Below are positions 16,383-25,135 of a stretch of 37,232 nt of DNA, piece after piece (position 1 is the first letter of the stretch; the number at the start of each line of letters is the position of its first letter). The DNA lies in contig CACKMC010000007.1 of NCBI GenBank assembly GCA_902601155.1, positions 1 through 37,232 on the forward strand. Reading direction: 5' to 3'. Made by a program: the position numbers and the translations under genes. The notes beneath the pieces are model-generated. The model worked only from the letters and a program-made list of their open reading frames with translations, was not told where the DNA came from and made no database searches. This DNA is from Coxiellaceae bacterium (GTDB taxonomy: Bacteria > Pseudomonadota > Gammaproteobacteria > Comchoanobacterales > Comchoanobacteraceae).

Positions 16383-16911
16383 TGTGCTTAAAAAAGTTTA
16401 CCCCTTATAGGCGCTAGTAGGCGCTAGGCGCATTGAGTAGATCGTCTATCTGCTATCGCACGCTGATTTTTATCTATTTGCTTTCAACACACTCGCCCAT
16501 GATAAAAGCGATGATGCTTTTTCTTCGAAAACCCCACCCCTCTCTCATCCACTATAACGCGAAACACTTTACTGGGGAATACACGAGCCGGGTGATCATG
16601 ATTCAATGGGTCATCCCAATGATTGAACAAGATAGATCCGAAAATCCTTAAGAATATAGTGATCACTTTTTGGATGGATGCGCTAGCGCCACCCTATGAT
16701 AGTGTCATCCTATGGCCTAATGACACGCGTCCTGAAAACATAGCCGATAAAAAAACAATGGCTCAAAGACTGACATCACAATCCTAGTAAAAAAACGCAT
16801 AGCGCCGATGATTGACCTTATTAAGACGATAGTAAGCCGTTAACTTAACGATATTAACATCATATGAAGCATGATGCGCATACACTGCTGACGGGGTGTC
16901 CAGCATGTATA
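16383..16911. other. Long intergenic region with short palindromes
   Basis: About 530 bp with no convincing gene; open frames at 16433-16651 (plus) and 16484-16666 (minus) start at TTG or GTG and lack ribosome sites. It contains GGCGCTAG twice in tandem (16410-16417 and 16420-16427). There is also the perfect palindrome GCGCTAGCGC (16680-16689) and a hairpin GTGTCAT / ATGACAC (16702-16726, 11-nt loop). These could be operator or terminator elements. Confidence 0.4.
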
Positions 16912-17688
16912 TTAGTATGTGTATGTTGACATACTGTTGGACGCAGCACTTCCAAACTCCGATGATGAATGCAGCACGCTGCCAGCAGAGCATGATTCTC
17001 GATAGCAAGATGCGTCGTTAACATTTTTAATAACCATGACGAGATTACGTGGCAAACTAAAAATCCCCACACTTATAATGAATCCAATCAATAATATCCA
17101 AAGCGCATGCCATGAAAATGCTTGACACATTTCTTTTATAAGAAAAACAAGTTCTGCCACAATGGTCGTCAATTTACTTAGGGAAAATCCCACAATCGCT
17201 AAACCGCATAAAAATTGAGCTGCATGACTACTACTTCCCAAAGCAACAGTAGCGATCATTAAGCCAAAAAAAACAGCGGTAGCAACCATTGACCCCATAT
17301 GCAATCTTGCCCAAAAATCATGGTATACACGTTGAAAAAAACCATGTATGGAGGATAAACGTATGTTTAGTAATTGATAAGGCAAAATAAAAACTAAAAT
17401 AGTATTTAGTGTGCTTGCAATTACAAACACACTACCCATGAAAAGTATACCTTGATCGTCATTTATATGGTTTCCAATGGTCCTGACAAAAGACATTAGA
17501 CCCCATATCACAATGATAGGTAAGCACACATGCAAAGCCGCCAATGCTTTCACAGCATGCAACGCTGCATAATGATGATAAAGATAGTACACAATACCTC
17601 CGACTAAGGCCATATCTAATACCCATGTCATATAGGCAAAAAAAGTAGACCCGCCACTACGTGGTGCAACTAATCGAACAGATTTCAT
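16912..17688 (-). CDS. Polytopic membrane protein of unknown function (C), paralog of B
   Basis: A 258-residue protein; ATG 17688 follows AGGA by 8 nt. About seven hydrophobic helices. It shares with protein B the GGIVYYLYHHY segment (about residues 30-40) followed by an Ala-rich KAL helix, the GFFQRVYHDF loop, the CQAFSWHALWIL segment and a GIFSLPRN turn after the last helix. The soluble tail of about 40 residues is Ser/Cys/Asn-rich and ends SMSTYTY. Proteins B and C therefore form a two-member family in tandem, separated by a 579-bp spacer. No known domain is recognised. An upstream TATTAT with a T-rich 18-bp spacer may be the promoter, but it is weak. Confidence 0.7.
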   Translation of the reverse strand: MKSVRLVAPRSGGSTFFAYMTWVLDMALVGGIVYYLYHHYAALHAVKALAALHVCLPIIVIWGLMSFVRTIGNHINDDQGILFMGSVFVIASTLNTILVFILPYQLLNIRLSSIHGFFQRVYHDFWARLHMGSMVATAVFFGLMIATVALGSSSHAAQFLCGLAIVGFSLSKLTTIVAELVFLIKEMCQAFSWHALWILLIGFIISVGIFSLPRNLVMVIKNVNDASCYRESCSAGSVLHSSSEFGSAASNSMSTYTY

Positions 17689-17911
17689 AGGAAGATTCCT
17701 TGTATTATTTCAAAATTATTGCAACTATAATATATACAAAAAAAAAACAAAAGCAATAGTTTATCCAAAAAAAATAATTGAGATTCTTACCTTCCTCACG
17801 CGTGAATACCCAATAAGCTCGAGACATTAAGAGCTGATCTTGACGATATGCAAAAGCAGAGAGATAGCTCCACTTGATACCGTGCACAAGCGCTTAGGAT
17901 TTATATCAACC

Positions 17912-18709
17912 TTAACAAGCTGGCACAGCTTGATGCTTATGACTTGGGAGCTCACCAAGCACCTGTTCAACAAACGTCGAAGCTTTCGAGGGCTTTGACG
18001 CCGATGACGGCAAAGGCGCAACCATAGCCTTGCACAAAGAGGATAATTGAGGTGCTCTTACTAAATATAACATGAGCAAAACCTCCAAATAACAAACACC
18101 CACCATCATAGAGAAATAAGCCATGTGTGGTGACAAAGCCTGGTAAATGGCATAGGTTTGCAAACTCCACTGACACACCAGGCATGGCGCCAAGGTCGCC
18201 AACATTAAACCAACAACCAATCGCCCGCCCAAGGTATGCAACAACGGCTTTCTTCTCGTCCCAAAAAATACGGCACAAGCAACTACCATGAAAGCAAGCA
18301 TCGTCACAAAAAGTATGTTACGTGCGCCATACAAAGTGCGCCATATTTTTTGACTCTTTCCTTGAAAATTTAACATATCTGACAACCCTAAACTCAGCGA
18401 TGAAAAACGCATGATACAGAGGGCAAGCACAAAACTACTGAGACCATACCCTATACCTTTGGCAAGATCACCTGGCAGCAAATATAGAACAAAGGGCGCC
18501 ACCAACCATGTTAAATAATAAACACCCAAGGCAAGGGAGATCTTTATCAACACATGAAGTATTGGCGATGGCAAAAAAACCAAAGGTAGACGCCAGGCAA
18601 GCAAAAAAGATACACAGGACACACTGAGAACACTTAACGATACAATAGGATATTGAACGACAGGATGTCTCGATTTACCTAAATTTGTATGGGGAAAATA
18701 GTCGAACAT
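17912..18709 (-). CDS. Polytopic membrane protein of unknown function (D)
   Basis: A 265-residue protein from ATG 18709. About seven hydrophobic helices; one loop contains a basic GTRRKPLLH segment. The cytoplasmic-looking tail of about 45 residues (PLPSSASKPSKAS, then FVEQVLGELPSHKHQ) ends AVPAC. Its architecture resembles A-C: many helices and a short Ser-rich tail, with a terminal Cys as in protein B. The sequence motifs of B and C are not obvious, so it is a distant relative at most. It is transcribed divergently from the amino acid permease, with a good promoter at 18739-18767. Function unknown. Confidence 0.65.
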   Translation of the reverse strand: MFDYFPHTNLGKSRHPVVQYPIVSLSVLSVSCVSFLLAWRLPLVFLPSPILHVLIKISLALGVYYLTWLVAPFVLYLLPGDLAKGIGYGLSSFVLALCIMRFSSLSLGLSDMLNFQGKSQKIWRTLYGARNILFVTMLAFMVVACAVFFGTRRKPLLHTLGGRLVVGLMLATLAPCLVCQWSLQTYAIYQALSPHMAYFSMMVGVCYLEVLLMLYLVRAPQLSSLCKAMVAPLPSSASKPSKASTFVEQVLGELPSHKHQAVPAC

Positions 18710-18738
18710 ATGATTTTTCTATAATAAAATCCAAAAAC

Positions 18739-18767
18739 ATTTTATGAGCAAAACCTAAACATGTCAA
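18739..18767 (-). promoter_or_regulatory. Promoter of membrane protein D
   Basis: Minus strand: perfect TTGACA (18762-18767), 17-bp spacer, TAAAAT (18739-18744), about 30 bp before the ATG. Confidence 0.6.
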
Positions 18768-18873
18768 CCCATTGCCCCTCAAACTGCCTTGAAGAAGGAA
18801 AAAAACCTGTCATCCTTGCGTCATGTCAAGACAAAGGCTACCATAGACAAAAGATGTGAGGAACATGTTAACA

Positions 18874-20082
18874 ATGGATCGTACGCTTGGCGCTACTTTA
18901 TTGATTGCTGGAACAGCGATTGGCGCAGGTATGCTAGCTTTACCAATTACCACAGGCCCAAGTGGTTATTTACCCAGTATTGCCACAATCATACTGTGCT
19001 TTTTATATATGCTCAGCAGTTTATTCTTATTGATAGAAGCTAATCTTTACAATCAGCAAACACCAAGCAACCTATTGTCCCTCACCCATGACACATTAGG
19101 CCAATACTGGGCCTATTTTGCTTCACTATGCTTTCTCTTATTGCTGTATGCTGTTGCCTCAGCTTACCTGGCGGGAGGAAGCAGCCTGCTTCGGATTAGC
19201 TTTGAAGAAATGACTGACCATACTGCCTTATCACCTTTGCTTTCCCAACTTATTTTTGGAAGCTTTCTGGGATGTATTGCACTTTTTGGCACACGGTGGG
19301 TCGATCTACTCAACCGCACTTTTATGCTTGGCCTCATTGGAAGCTACCTTTTTCTCATCGTGATTCTCAGCCCTCACATCACAACCACCCACCTAACGAC
19401 CAGTCATCCCCATTTCTTATGGGCCACCATCCCTGTCATCATTCTTTCATTCACCTCCCACATCATACTCCCCAGCCTCAAGAGCTATCTTAAGCATGAT
19501 ATCACCTCATTAAAGAAGGCCTGTCTATACGGCTCATGCCTGCCACTTATCTTTTACATTATCTGGGAAACACTTGTACTGGGCATACTTCCCCACGCCC
19601 ACCTACTCTCCATTGTTCATGCACCGCAACCACTTGAAACACTTACCTATTATGTGACGCACCAAGGTATTCAAGGCCTTTCAACAGGCAATCATATTTT
19701 TTCTATCTGCGCGCTTATCACCTCTTACCTAGGTGTCCTACTTAGTCTCATCGACTTTCTTGCCGACGGACTGCGCCTGAATGCACAAAGACAGCATGCC
19801 CGCATCATGCTAACCATGCTCAGTATTTTGCCAGCACTGATCCTCATCCACGTTTTCCCATCTTTCACAGAACTACTAAGCTATGCCGGCGTATTTGTTG
19901 CGATACTCTATGGCATTCTCCCAGTATTGATCGTATGGCGTGCACGCTATATACACCAATATCCTCAGGATACTTATCGCTTTCCAGGTGGTAAATCTGC
20001 GCTGATTATCATGCTAATACTTGCATGCGCTGTCATCGCATTACAAATCATGCAAACCAATCATGGATTACCAAACCCATGA
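18874..20082 (+). CDS. Aromatic amino acid permease (HAAAP/TyrP-Mtr family)
   Basis: Inner-membrane proton symporter for tyrosine, tryptophan or a related amino acid. The 402-residue protein has about 11 helices. It opens with DRTLGATLLIAGTAIGAGMLALPI, the family's unwound first-helix signature for substrate binding. The open frame begins at GTG 18856 and also contains ATG 18865. ATG 18874 is preferred because it gives the family-typical N-terminus and has GAGGAA upstream at an acceptable, slightly long distance. The stop overlaps the hemE start by 4 bp, so the two are cotranslated, an unusual pairing of amino acid uptake with haem synthesis. Substrate choice between Tyr and Trp cannot be made by eye. 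Confidence 0.88.
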   Translation: MDRTLGATLLIAGTAIGAGMLALPITTGPSGYLPSIATIILCFLYMLSSLFLLIEANLYNQQTPSNLLSLTHDTLGQYWAYFASLCFLLLLYAVASAYLAGGSSLLRISFEEMTDHTALSPLLSQLIFGSFLGCIALFGTRWVDLLNRTFMLGLIGSYLFLIVILSPHITTTHLTTSHPHFLWATIPVIILSFTSHIILPSLKSYLKHDITSLKKACLYGSCLPLIFYIIWETLVLGILPHAHLLSIVHAPQPLETLTYYVTHQGIQGLSTGNHIFSICALITSYLGVLLSLIDFLADGLRLNAQRQHARIMLTMLSILPALILIHVFPSFTELLSYAGVFVAILYGILPVLIVWRARYIHQYPQDTYRFPGGKSALIIMLILACAVIALQIMQTNHGLPNP

Positions 20083-21098
20083 TCAAACAAAGCCAACGAC
20101 TACAAAGATTATTAGATGGAAAGCACAATGACCGACCGCCTGTGTGGATGATGCGCCAAGCAGGTCGCTATTTACCTGAGTACCAAAAAGTTCGAAGTCA
20201 AGCAGGCGACTTTCTCACACTTTGCAAAACACCTGAGCTCGCCTGCGAAGTGACATTGCAACCGTTAAGACGATTTCCCCTGGATGCCGCCATTTTGTTT
20301 TCAGATATCCTCACCATACCAGATGCCATGAACCTAGGCCTGGTATTTAATGAACATGGCCCTGTCTTTACGCAACCCATTCGATCACAACAAGACATTG
20401 AAAAACTGCCTACTTCCATCTTAGATAACACACGTTATGTCGCAGACACACTAGACCTATTAACCCATGCACTTGATAAAACACTTCCAATCTTTGGCTT
20501 TAGTGGCAGCCCATGGACTCTCGCCACTTATATGATTGAAGGAAAAATGTCCAAACAAGCCCATGTTGTTAAGGCATTTCGCTACCAAAACCCATCCGCT
20601 ATGCATCAGCTACTTCACCTATTAACCGAAGCAGTGATTGAATATATTCAAATGCAAATCAACCATGGTGCAGATACCATCATGCTTTTTGATACATGGG
20701 GAAGTTTACTCACTGAACCAGATTACAAAACCTTCTCACTGCCTTATCTTCAGCGCGTTTGTGAAGCCATTACTGACAGACCTCTTTTGGTATTCACCAA
20801 AGGATACCGCGCCCATTTGTTAGCGCAACTACCCTGCCAAGGTATCAGTGTTGACTGGACAACACCCTTAGCACATTACCAAAAAAACACCCGTCAAGAC
20901 CTGATCATCCAAGGAAACTTTGACCCAACCTGCCTGCTTGGCTCACCCGAACACTTTCCCCATCTCATCGAACAAACATTAGACCAAACAGACTCTTCTC
21001 GCCTTATTTTGAATCTAGGGCATGGCATACTTCCTCAAACCCCTCCCGAACATGTCTTACACTGGCTTCACGCACTCTTTGATTACTATCAAGACTAG
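20079..21098 (+). CDS. hemE: Uroporphyrinogen decarboxylase
   Basis: Decarboxylates uroporphyrinogen III to coproporphyrinogen III in haem biosynthesis. The 339-residue length is normal. PVWMMRQAGRYLPEY (residues 21-35) holds the substrate-binding arginines; LDAAILFSDIL contains the key aspartate. GFSGSPWTLATYMIEG and LNLGHGILPQTPPEH near the C-terminus are further signatures. ATG 20079 is chosen over the in-frame codon at 20025, because the latter lies well inside the permease and the chosen start gives the usual N-terminus. It overlaps the permease stop (ATGA), so expression depends on the upstream gene. The haem made here would supply, among others, the cytochrome bd oxidase encoded at the right end. 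Confidence 0.97.
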   Translation: MIKQSQRLQRLLDGKHNDRPPVWMMRQAGRYLPEYQKVRSQAGDFLTLCKTPELACEVTLQPLRRFPLDAAILFSDILTIPDAMNLGLVFNEHGPVFTQPIRSQQDIEKLPTSILDNTRYVADTLDLLTHALDKTLPIFGFSGSPWTLATYMIEGKMSKQAHVVKAFRYQNPSAMHQLLHLLTEAVIEYIQMQINHGADTIMLFDTWGSLLTEPDYKTFSLPYLQRVCEAITDRPLLVFTKGYRAHLLAQLPCQGISVDWTTPLAHYQKNTRQDLIIQGNFDPTCLLGSPEHFPHLIEQTLDQTDSSRLILNLGHGILPQTPPEHVLHWLHALFDYYQD

Positions 21099-21148
21099 AC
21101 AGACGCCTTGGATGCTTTTACACTGAATAGAGCTTAGGGAGCCAAAAA

Positions 21149-21322
21149 ATGGATAGTATTGTTCATGTATCTCAAAAAGATTTGCCTTTATCTTGTCCGC
21201 AAGGCCACGAAAAATCTGCCTTTCTTCATCCAAGAGTATACCTAGCGTTCAATCGTGATGGCTTAGCCATATGCCCATATTGCCAAACACATTATCGCCT
21301 TGCAACAGATAACGACGCTTGA
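21149..21322 (+). CDS. Small zinc-finger protein (zf-CHCC family)
   Basis: A 57-residue protein. AGGGAG lies 7 nt before the ATG. The order DLPLSCPQGH, then HPRVYL, then AICPYCQTHYRL gives Cys, His, and a CxxC pair. This matches the zf-CHCC domain (PF10276), also found in mitochondrial NDUFS6 and in many short proteobacterial proteins. The zinc site is predicted from Cys16, His28, Cys42 and Cys45. The role in bacteria is not established. It follows hemE by 50 bp, probably in the same transcript. Its last 31 bp overlap tail to tail with the long gene on the other strand. Confidence 0.85.
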   Translation: MDSIVHVSQKDLPLSCPQGHEKSAFLHPRVYLAFNRDGLAICPYCQTHYRLATDNDA

Positions 21323-23886
21323 CTCCAACCCCTCCAAACTGAGGCTTCATCTTTACCACACCCCATGACAATGATAGGATCTAAAGCATGTTGTAAGGGC
21401 GCAACCGAATCTGGTATTGCTGGCAAAACAGGCAAATGACGCGACCCCATAAGAAAAGACTGTGTACCCTTAAAAAAACTATTCAGCCATGCATAAAAAC
21501 CTTGCATCTCGCCTTTTTTCAGTTTACTTTTCTTTTTCTTACTATGCTTGCCACGTTTTTTAGCAACCGGATAAAAAGCGCTACCTAAATATTGCAACAA
21601 ACAAAAAACAGCATCCTCTTTAAAAGTTCTGACGGTAAGCGCATGGTCTTTCACACGCTGACATATCTTTGCAAACACTTCGCGCTTGATACCATCATGT
21701 AAACGGTAGCGCTGATCTGGGCAATCCACACATTGCGTATGTACCTCACATAAGTGTTGATAAACCGGCCGATGACCACAAGATACACGCAACCTATCTA
21801 ACACATCATGCAAATCTTTCTTTGGCAAAGAATATAAGGCTTTTCCATGATAAGTACGGATGATGTGCAAATGGAATACATACAAATACAAATCACAGGA
21901 ACGTTTTTCCGTCACCTTATCACTAAGATCGACCAAACATTCCCAGGTGATAGGCATACGAAGTGCATGGATCACAGGGCATGAATTGCCTAACTCATCA
22001 GCCCACTTAGCCAATGTCGGCACATCCCAAAACGCATGAGGATGCAATGCATGCAATGGATGTTGCGTAAACACAAGACACAACATGACTTTATCCAACA
22101 AAACAGAAGACTCAATATCAGAAAGGCGCTTTTTCGCGCCCAACAATTGCTGATAAAGCATAGACATCACATCAAAACTACCCGGACAGTGATGAATGAA
22201 CCGATCCGTTAACAATAGCCATAATTTGGTGTACTGCGCATCCGTCGCACGCAGCTTCGCAATCAGACGACTGAAGAAAAGAAAGCGATGCTTGTGTGTT
22301 GCATCTAAATGCGTCAACATCACTTCCACAGCATGCCGTACCATATCAGCATGGTAAGGACTGTCTTTGAATAAAACGCTCAGTGTTATTAATGGTTGAC
22401 CTAACGCATACACATGCTGATCTTCAATAGCTTTTTCCTGTAAAACAAGCAAACCTTTGGCAAAATCTTTTAAAAAACCACACTGCGATTCCCAATCAAA
22501 TGCAGACAGCACTTCAACACTCGATTGACTGAACAATGGAAACATTTCCCACCAATCAAAGCGTAACATCGCATTCACACAGAGAGGATACACATCAACA
22601 CGCTGCAATAAATCAACTGTATCGCCCGCTAAGGGTAATAATTGCGCCTGCGTAACTAACGCCTTTGCCTTTGCTTGATTGTTTTGATCTTGATACAGTG
22701 CCGACCACAAAGGCATCACACCAAGGTGTTCATGATACGGTTCAAAAAGCTTCAATATCCTAGCATGATCATCACTGACCTCTTCTTGATTCATTAACCA
22801 CACAAAGCATGATCTAGCAATCAGCCTAAGTGCTTTCCTTTTGTCACAATCTTCTGACACTGTTGCGAACGCTTTAGGCAGCCATACTGTCAGCCAAGCT
22901 ATTAACGGTTCACGCCATCGCACAACATAATGATCATCATGCCAGATGAAATGAATCAAATAATACCATATGTCTGGATCATGACTTTGCTCACCGAGAT
23001 ATTTTTCAGCCCATGCTTCACAGGCCTCTAAACAATCAAATTGATGCAAACATAATAGCAAAGCATAGGGTTTACGAGCAGGCTGCGCTAAACACCACGC
23101 TTGCAACCGCTGAATGGCCTGTGGTGATAAAGTACTGAAAAAGCGAGACGATGCTAATTGCAGTACATTGTACAACTTATCATCCATCTGCGAGGATCCT
23201 GAGGGAAATAATGAGCAAAAAACCGTTTCATCTTCAAGAAAAAAGAGTCGCATGACGTCATTCATCAAAGGCAATAAATGAGGGTTGGCTAGTAAATGAT
23301 CTCGCGCCCGAGTAGCATCCTTTTGCACCACAACAGGCCCCACTCTCATCATCACATCCCAAAAATATGACTCACGATAACAAGATGGCTCACATCGCTT
23401 TTCCCATAAGTACCAAAAAATCGACATGGTTTCTGGCGTAGCATGGGCTGCCATACGTAATGCACTGCGCCAATACAAGGTCGGCGCAACCCATGCCTCA
23501 CCATGGATAACAATCAGTGGGTCAAACAACTGCCTTAAGGATGTATCTTGCAGTTTACATGCTAAAATTTGCGTCAATGTATTGATCACAAGTGAGCGAC
23601 AGTGACTATCACATGATGGATTATCTGACCATAGCAATGCCATATTCTTAGGCGTTAACTGACTGATATCATGAGAAATCAAAACCATATATAACACAGG
23701 CTGATCGCGTAAGGGTTGGCTTTTGATCCAAGGCAATATCGAGGGACGGTCAAACAAACGCACACACAAGTGATCGATCAACTGTTTAACACAGGGCGCC
23801 TCTTGAATCATGCGCTGATAAAGTGCACGTTGATACAAAGACAACTCAGCACTACGATGGCTTGATCTGTGTTGTTTAGCGTCCAT
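21292..23886 (-). CDS. Large helical protein of unknown function with NLS-like basic stretch
   Basis: An 864-residue protein I do not recognise. GGAG sits a few nt before ATG 23886. It has no signal peptide and no membrane helices. The body is helix-rich, with many Trp, Cys, His and Leu residues and a loosely repeating pattern of paired helices, suggesting an alpha-solenoid, although no repeat unit could be fixed. Residues 776-791 are strongly basic (KKRGKHSKKKKSKLKK), like a eukaryotic nuclear localisation signal or a nucleic-acid-binding tail. A CVDCPDQR segment lies shortly before it. It is 33 bp downstream of rnfH on the same strand and probably shares its transcript. Possible roles: RNA or ribosome-associated factor, or host-directed effector. 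Both are speculation. Confidence 0.7.
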   Translation of the reverse strand: MDAKQHRSSHRSAELSLYQRALYQRMIQEAPCVKQLIDHLCVRLFDRPSILPWIKSQPLRDQPVLYMVLISHDISQLTPKNMALLWSDNPSCDSHCRSLVINTLTQILACKLQDTSLRQLFDPLIVIHGEAWVAPTLYWRSALRMAAHATPETMSIFWYLWEKRCEPSCYRESYFWDVMMRVGPVVVQKDATRARDHLLANPHLLPLMNDVMRLFFLEDETVFCSLFPSGSSQMDDKLYNVLQLASSRFFSTLSPQAIQRLQAWCLAQPARKPYALLLCLHQFDCLEACEAWAEKYLGEQSHDPDIWYYLIHFIWHDDHYVVRWREPLIAWLTVWLPKAFATVSEDCDKRKALRLIARSCFVWLMNQEEVSDDHARILKLFEPYHEHLGVMPLWSALYQDQNNQAKAKALVTQAQLLPLAGDTVDLLQRVDVYPLCVNAMLRFDWWEMFPLFSQSSVEVLSAFDWESQCGFLKDFAKGLLVLQEKAIEDQHVYALGQPLITLSVLFKDSPYHADMVRHAVEVMLTHLDATHKHRFLFFSRLIAKLRATDAQYTKLWLLLTDRFIHHCPGSFDVMSMLYQQLLGAKKRLSDIESSVLLDKVMLCLVFTQHPLHALHPHAFWDVPTLAKWADELGNSCPVIHALRMPITWECLVDLSDKVTEKRSCDLYLYVFHLHIIRTYHGKALYSLPKKDLHDVLDRLRVSCGHRPVYQHLCEVHTQCVDCPDQRYRLHDGIKREVFAKICQRVKDHALTVRTFKEDAVFCLLQYLGSAFYPVAKKRGKHSKKKKSKLKKGEMQGFYAWLNSFFKGTQSFLMGSRHLPVLPAIPDSVAPLQHALDPIIVMGCGKDEASVWRGWSQASLSVARR

Positions 23887-23919
23887 ACTTTCTCCAGCAT
23901 TTAAACCTAATGAATTATG

Positions 23920-24171
23920 CTAACTTAACAATCGACGTCGATCTTTGGGATCAATGAGCAGTGCTTTCACTGCATCGATACGATAACCATCTTGACATAC
24001 CACGTCATCACACAGTGCTTTTCCTAAGAAACCCATCGTATAAACTTCTTTTGGAAAATCTAGATATGCTCGAATGTCCGCGATGGTATAAGACCGTGGG
24101 ACACAGATAGCAAACACATAGGTTTCTCCTGGTGTTGGCATCCATGCGATGTCAATGACTTTATTGGCCAT
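23920..24171 (-). CDS. rnfH: RnfH family ubiquitin-like protein (RatB)
   Basis: An 83-residue beta-grasp protein of the UPF0125/RnfH family. A Tyr-Val-Phe beta strand precedes SYTIADIRAYLDFPKE; next comes the typical GFLGKALCDDVVCQDGYRIDAVKALLIDPKDRRR ending, reported in pieces VGIYGK-like and LLIDPKDRRR. ATG 24171 (MANKVID) is preferred over a codon 14 residues upstream because it matches family N-termini and has AAGAAG just before it. The start overlaps the ratA stop by about 11 bp. The ratA-rnfH pair facing smpB is conserved in gammaproteobacteria. The molecular role of RnfH is not settled. The usual neighbour bamE is not found here. Confidence 0.88.
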   Translation of the reverse strand: MANKVIDIAWMPTPGETYVFAICVPRSYTIADIRAYLDFPKEVYTMGFLGKALCDDVVCQDGYRIDAVKALLIDPKDRRRLLS

Positions 24172-24595
24172 ACTTCTTATCCGCTCTTTGACAAAAGGTG
24201 GCCACAAGCTCATTACTGACCTTTAAAAATACTGGAAGGAATAATGCACTCAGCCATTGCGATGATAGTTGAAAGGCAAAATCAAGTTTGATATGACAGC
24301 CGCCGCCTTCCAAGGCTTCAAAATACCAATGACCTGCCAAATGATCAAAAGGCCCAGAATGAAGCGTGACTTGAATAGCATGCGGTGCTTCTAAAATATT
24401 ACGCGTCACCACACGCTGTTCAATACCTTTGAACCCAAAAGTAAGCGCGCCTATTTGATGATGCTCATCCGTTTCTAGCACCTCACTGGCAACACAATAA
24501 GGCACAAACTCATGGTACAGCGCCACATCATGGACTAAATCATACATCGATGTCGCAGAGTAAAGCACCCAAGCTTCTTTATGAATGGTTTGCAT
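24161..24595 (-). CDS. ratA: RatA / coenzyme Q-binding START-like protein
   Basis: A 144-residue START/SRPBCC-fold protein. In E. coli RatA (YfjG) binds 50S subunits and hinders 70S assembly; eukaryotic Coq10 relatives bind ubiquinone. AWVLYSATSMYDLVHDVALYHEF matches the family opening (in two parts: YSATSMYDLV and YHEFVPYC). SGPFDHLAGHWYFEAL and the LDFAFQ strand are also typical. ATG 24595 is chosen since AGAGG lies 7 nt upstream; a codon five residues earlier would include that site. Divergent from smpB (51 bp between starts), first gene of ratA-rnfH-orphan. Confidence 0.9.
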   Translation of the reverse strand: MQTIHKEAWVLYSATSMYDLVHDVALYHEFVPYCVASEVLETDEHHQIGALTFGFKGIEQRVVTRNILEAPHAIQVTLHSGPFDHLAGHWYFEALEGGGCHIKLDFAFQLSSQWLSALFLPVFLKVSNELVATFCQRADKKYGQ

Positions 24596-24646
24596 CGCAG
24601 TTCCTCTCATTTTATACTAAAGAGCACTCCTATCTTAGCAAAGCTT

Positions 24647-25114
24647 ATGGCAAAAAAACACATATCATCTACAAGCATTGCAAATAACCCACGTGCACGC
24701 CACGATTATCATATTTATGAGCAGTTCGAGGCAGGGCTTGTATTGCAAGGATGGGAAGTGAAAGCACTGCGTCAAAAACGAGGACAAATCAAAGAAAGTT
24801 ATGTCATTTTACGTCGCGGGGAAGCCTGGCTCGTCCATGCACACATTAGTCCATTACTCAGCACATCAACGCATCATGACATTGATCCACTACGCAGCCG
24901 AAAACTGCTCTTAAGCAAGAAACAGCTAAGCACACTGCAACAAGCTGTCTCACGCAAAGGCTTCACTACCGTTGCCTTATCACTTTACTGGTCGAAACAA
25001 TGGGTCAAACTAAAAATCGCACTGGCCAAAGGTAAAAAACAACATGACAAACGGCAAGCCGACAAAGAAAAAACCTGGAAAAGAAACCAAGAAAGAGTGC
25101 TTAAAAATCACTAA
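24647..25114 (+). CDS. smpB: SsrA-binding protein
   Basis: Binds tmRNA and brings it to stalled ribosomes for trans-translation. The 155-residue protein shows the OB-fold signature NPRARHDYHIYEQFEAGLVL, then GWEVKALRQKRGQIKESYV. The C-terminal tail is basic (KGKKQHDKRQADKEKTWKRNQ), as needed for mRNA-channel entry. ATG 24647 gives the standard MAKK-type start. No clear Shine-Dalgarno precedes it. Its RNA partner ssrA lies 1.25 kb downstream, separated by an MFS exporter gene. Confidence 0.97.
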   Translation: MAKKHISSTSIANNPRARHDYHIYEQFEAGLVLQGWEVKALRQKRGQIKESYVILRRGEAWLVHAHISPLLSTSTHHDIDPLRSRKLLLSKKQLSTLQQAVSRKGFTTVALSLYWSKQWVKLKIALAKGKKQHDKRQADKEKTWKRNQERVLKNH

Positions 25115-25135
25115 AAATAATCAGGAGCCTAAAAC

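Noticed and set aside
16433-16666. Two opposed short frames (72 and 60 aa) in the spacer between membrane proteins B and C
   Set aside because: TTG and GTG starts without ribosome sites, mutually overlapping, and no family resemblance.
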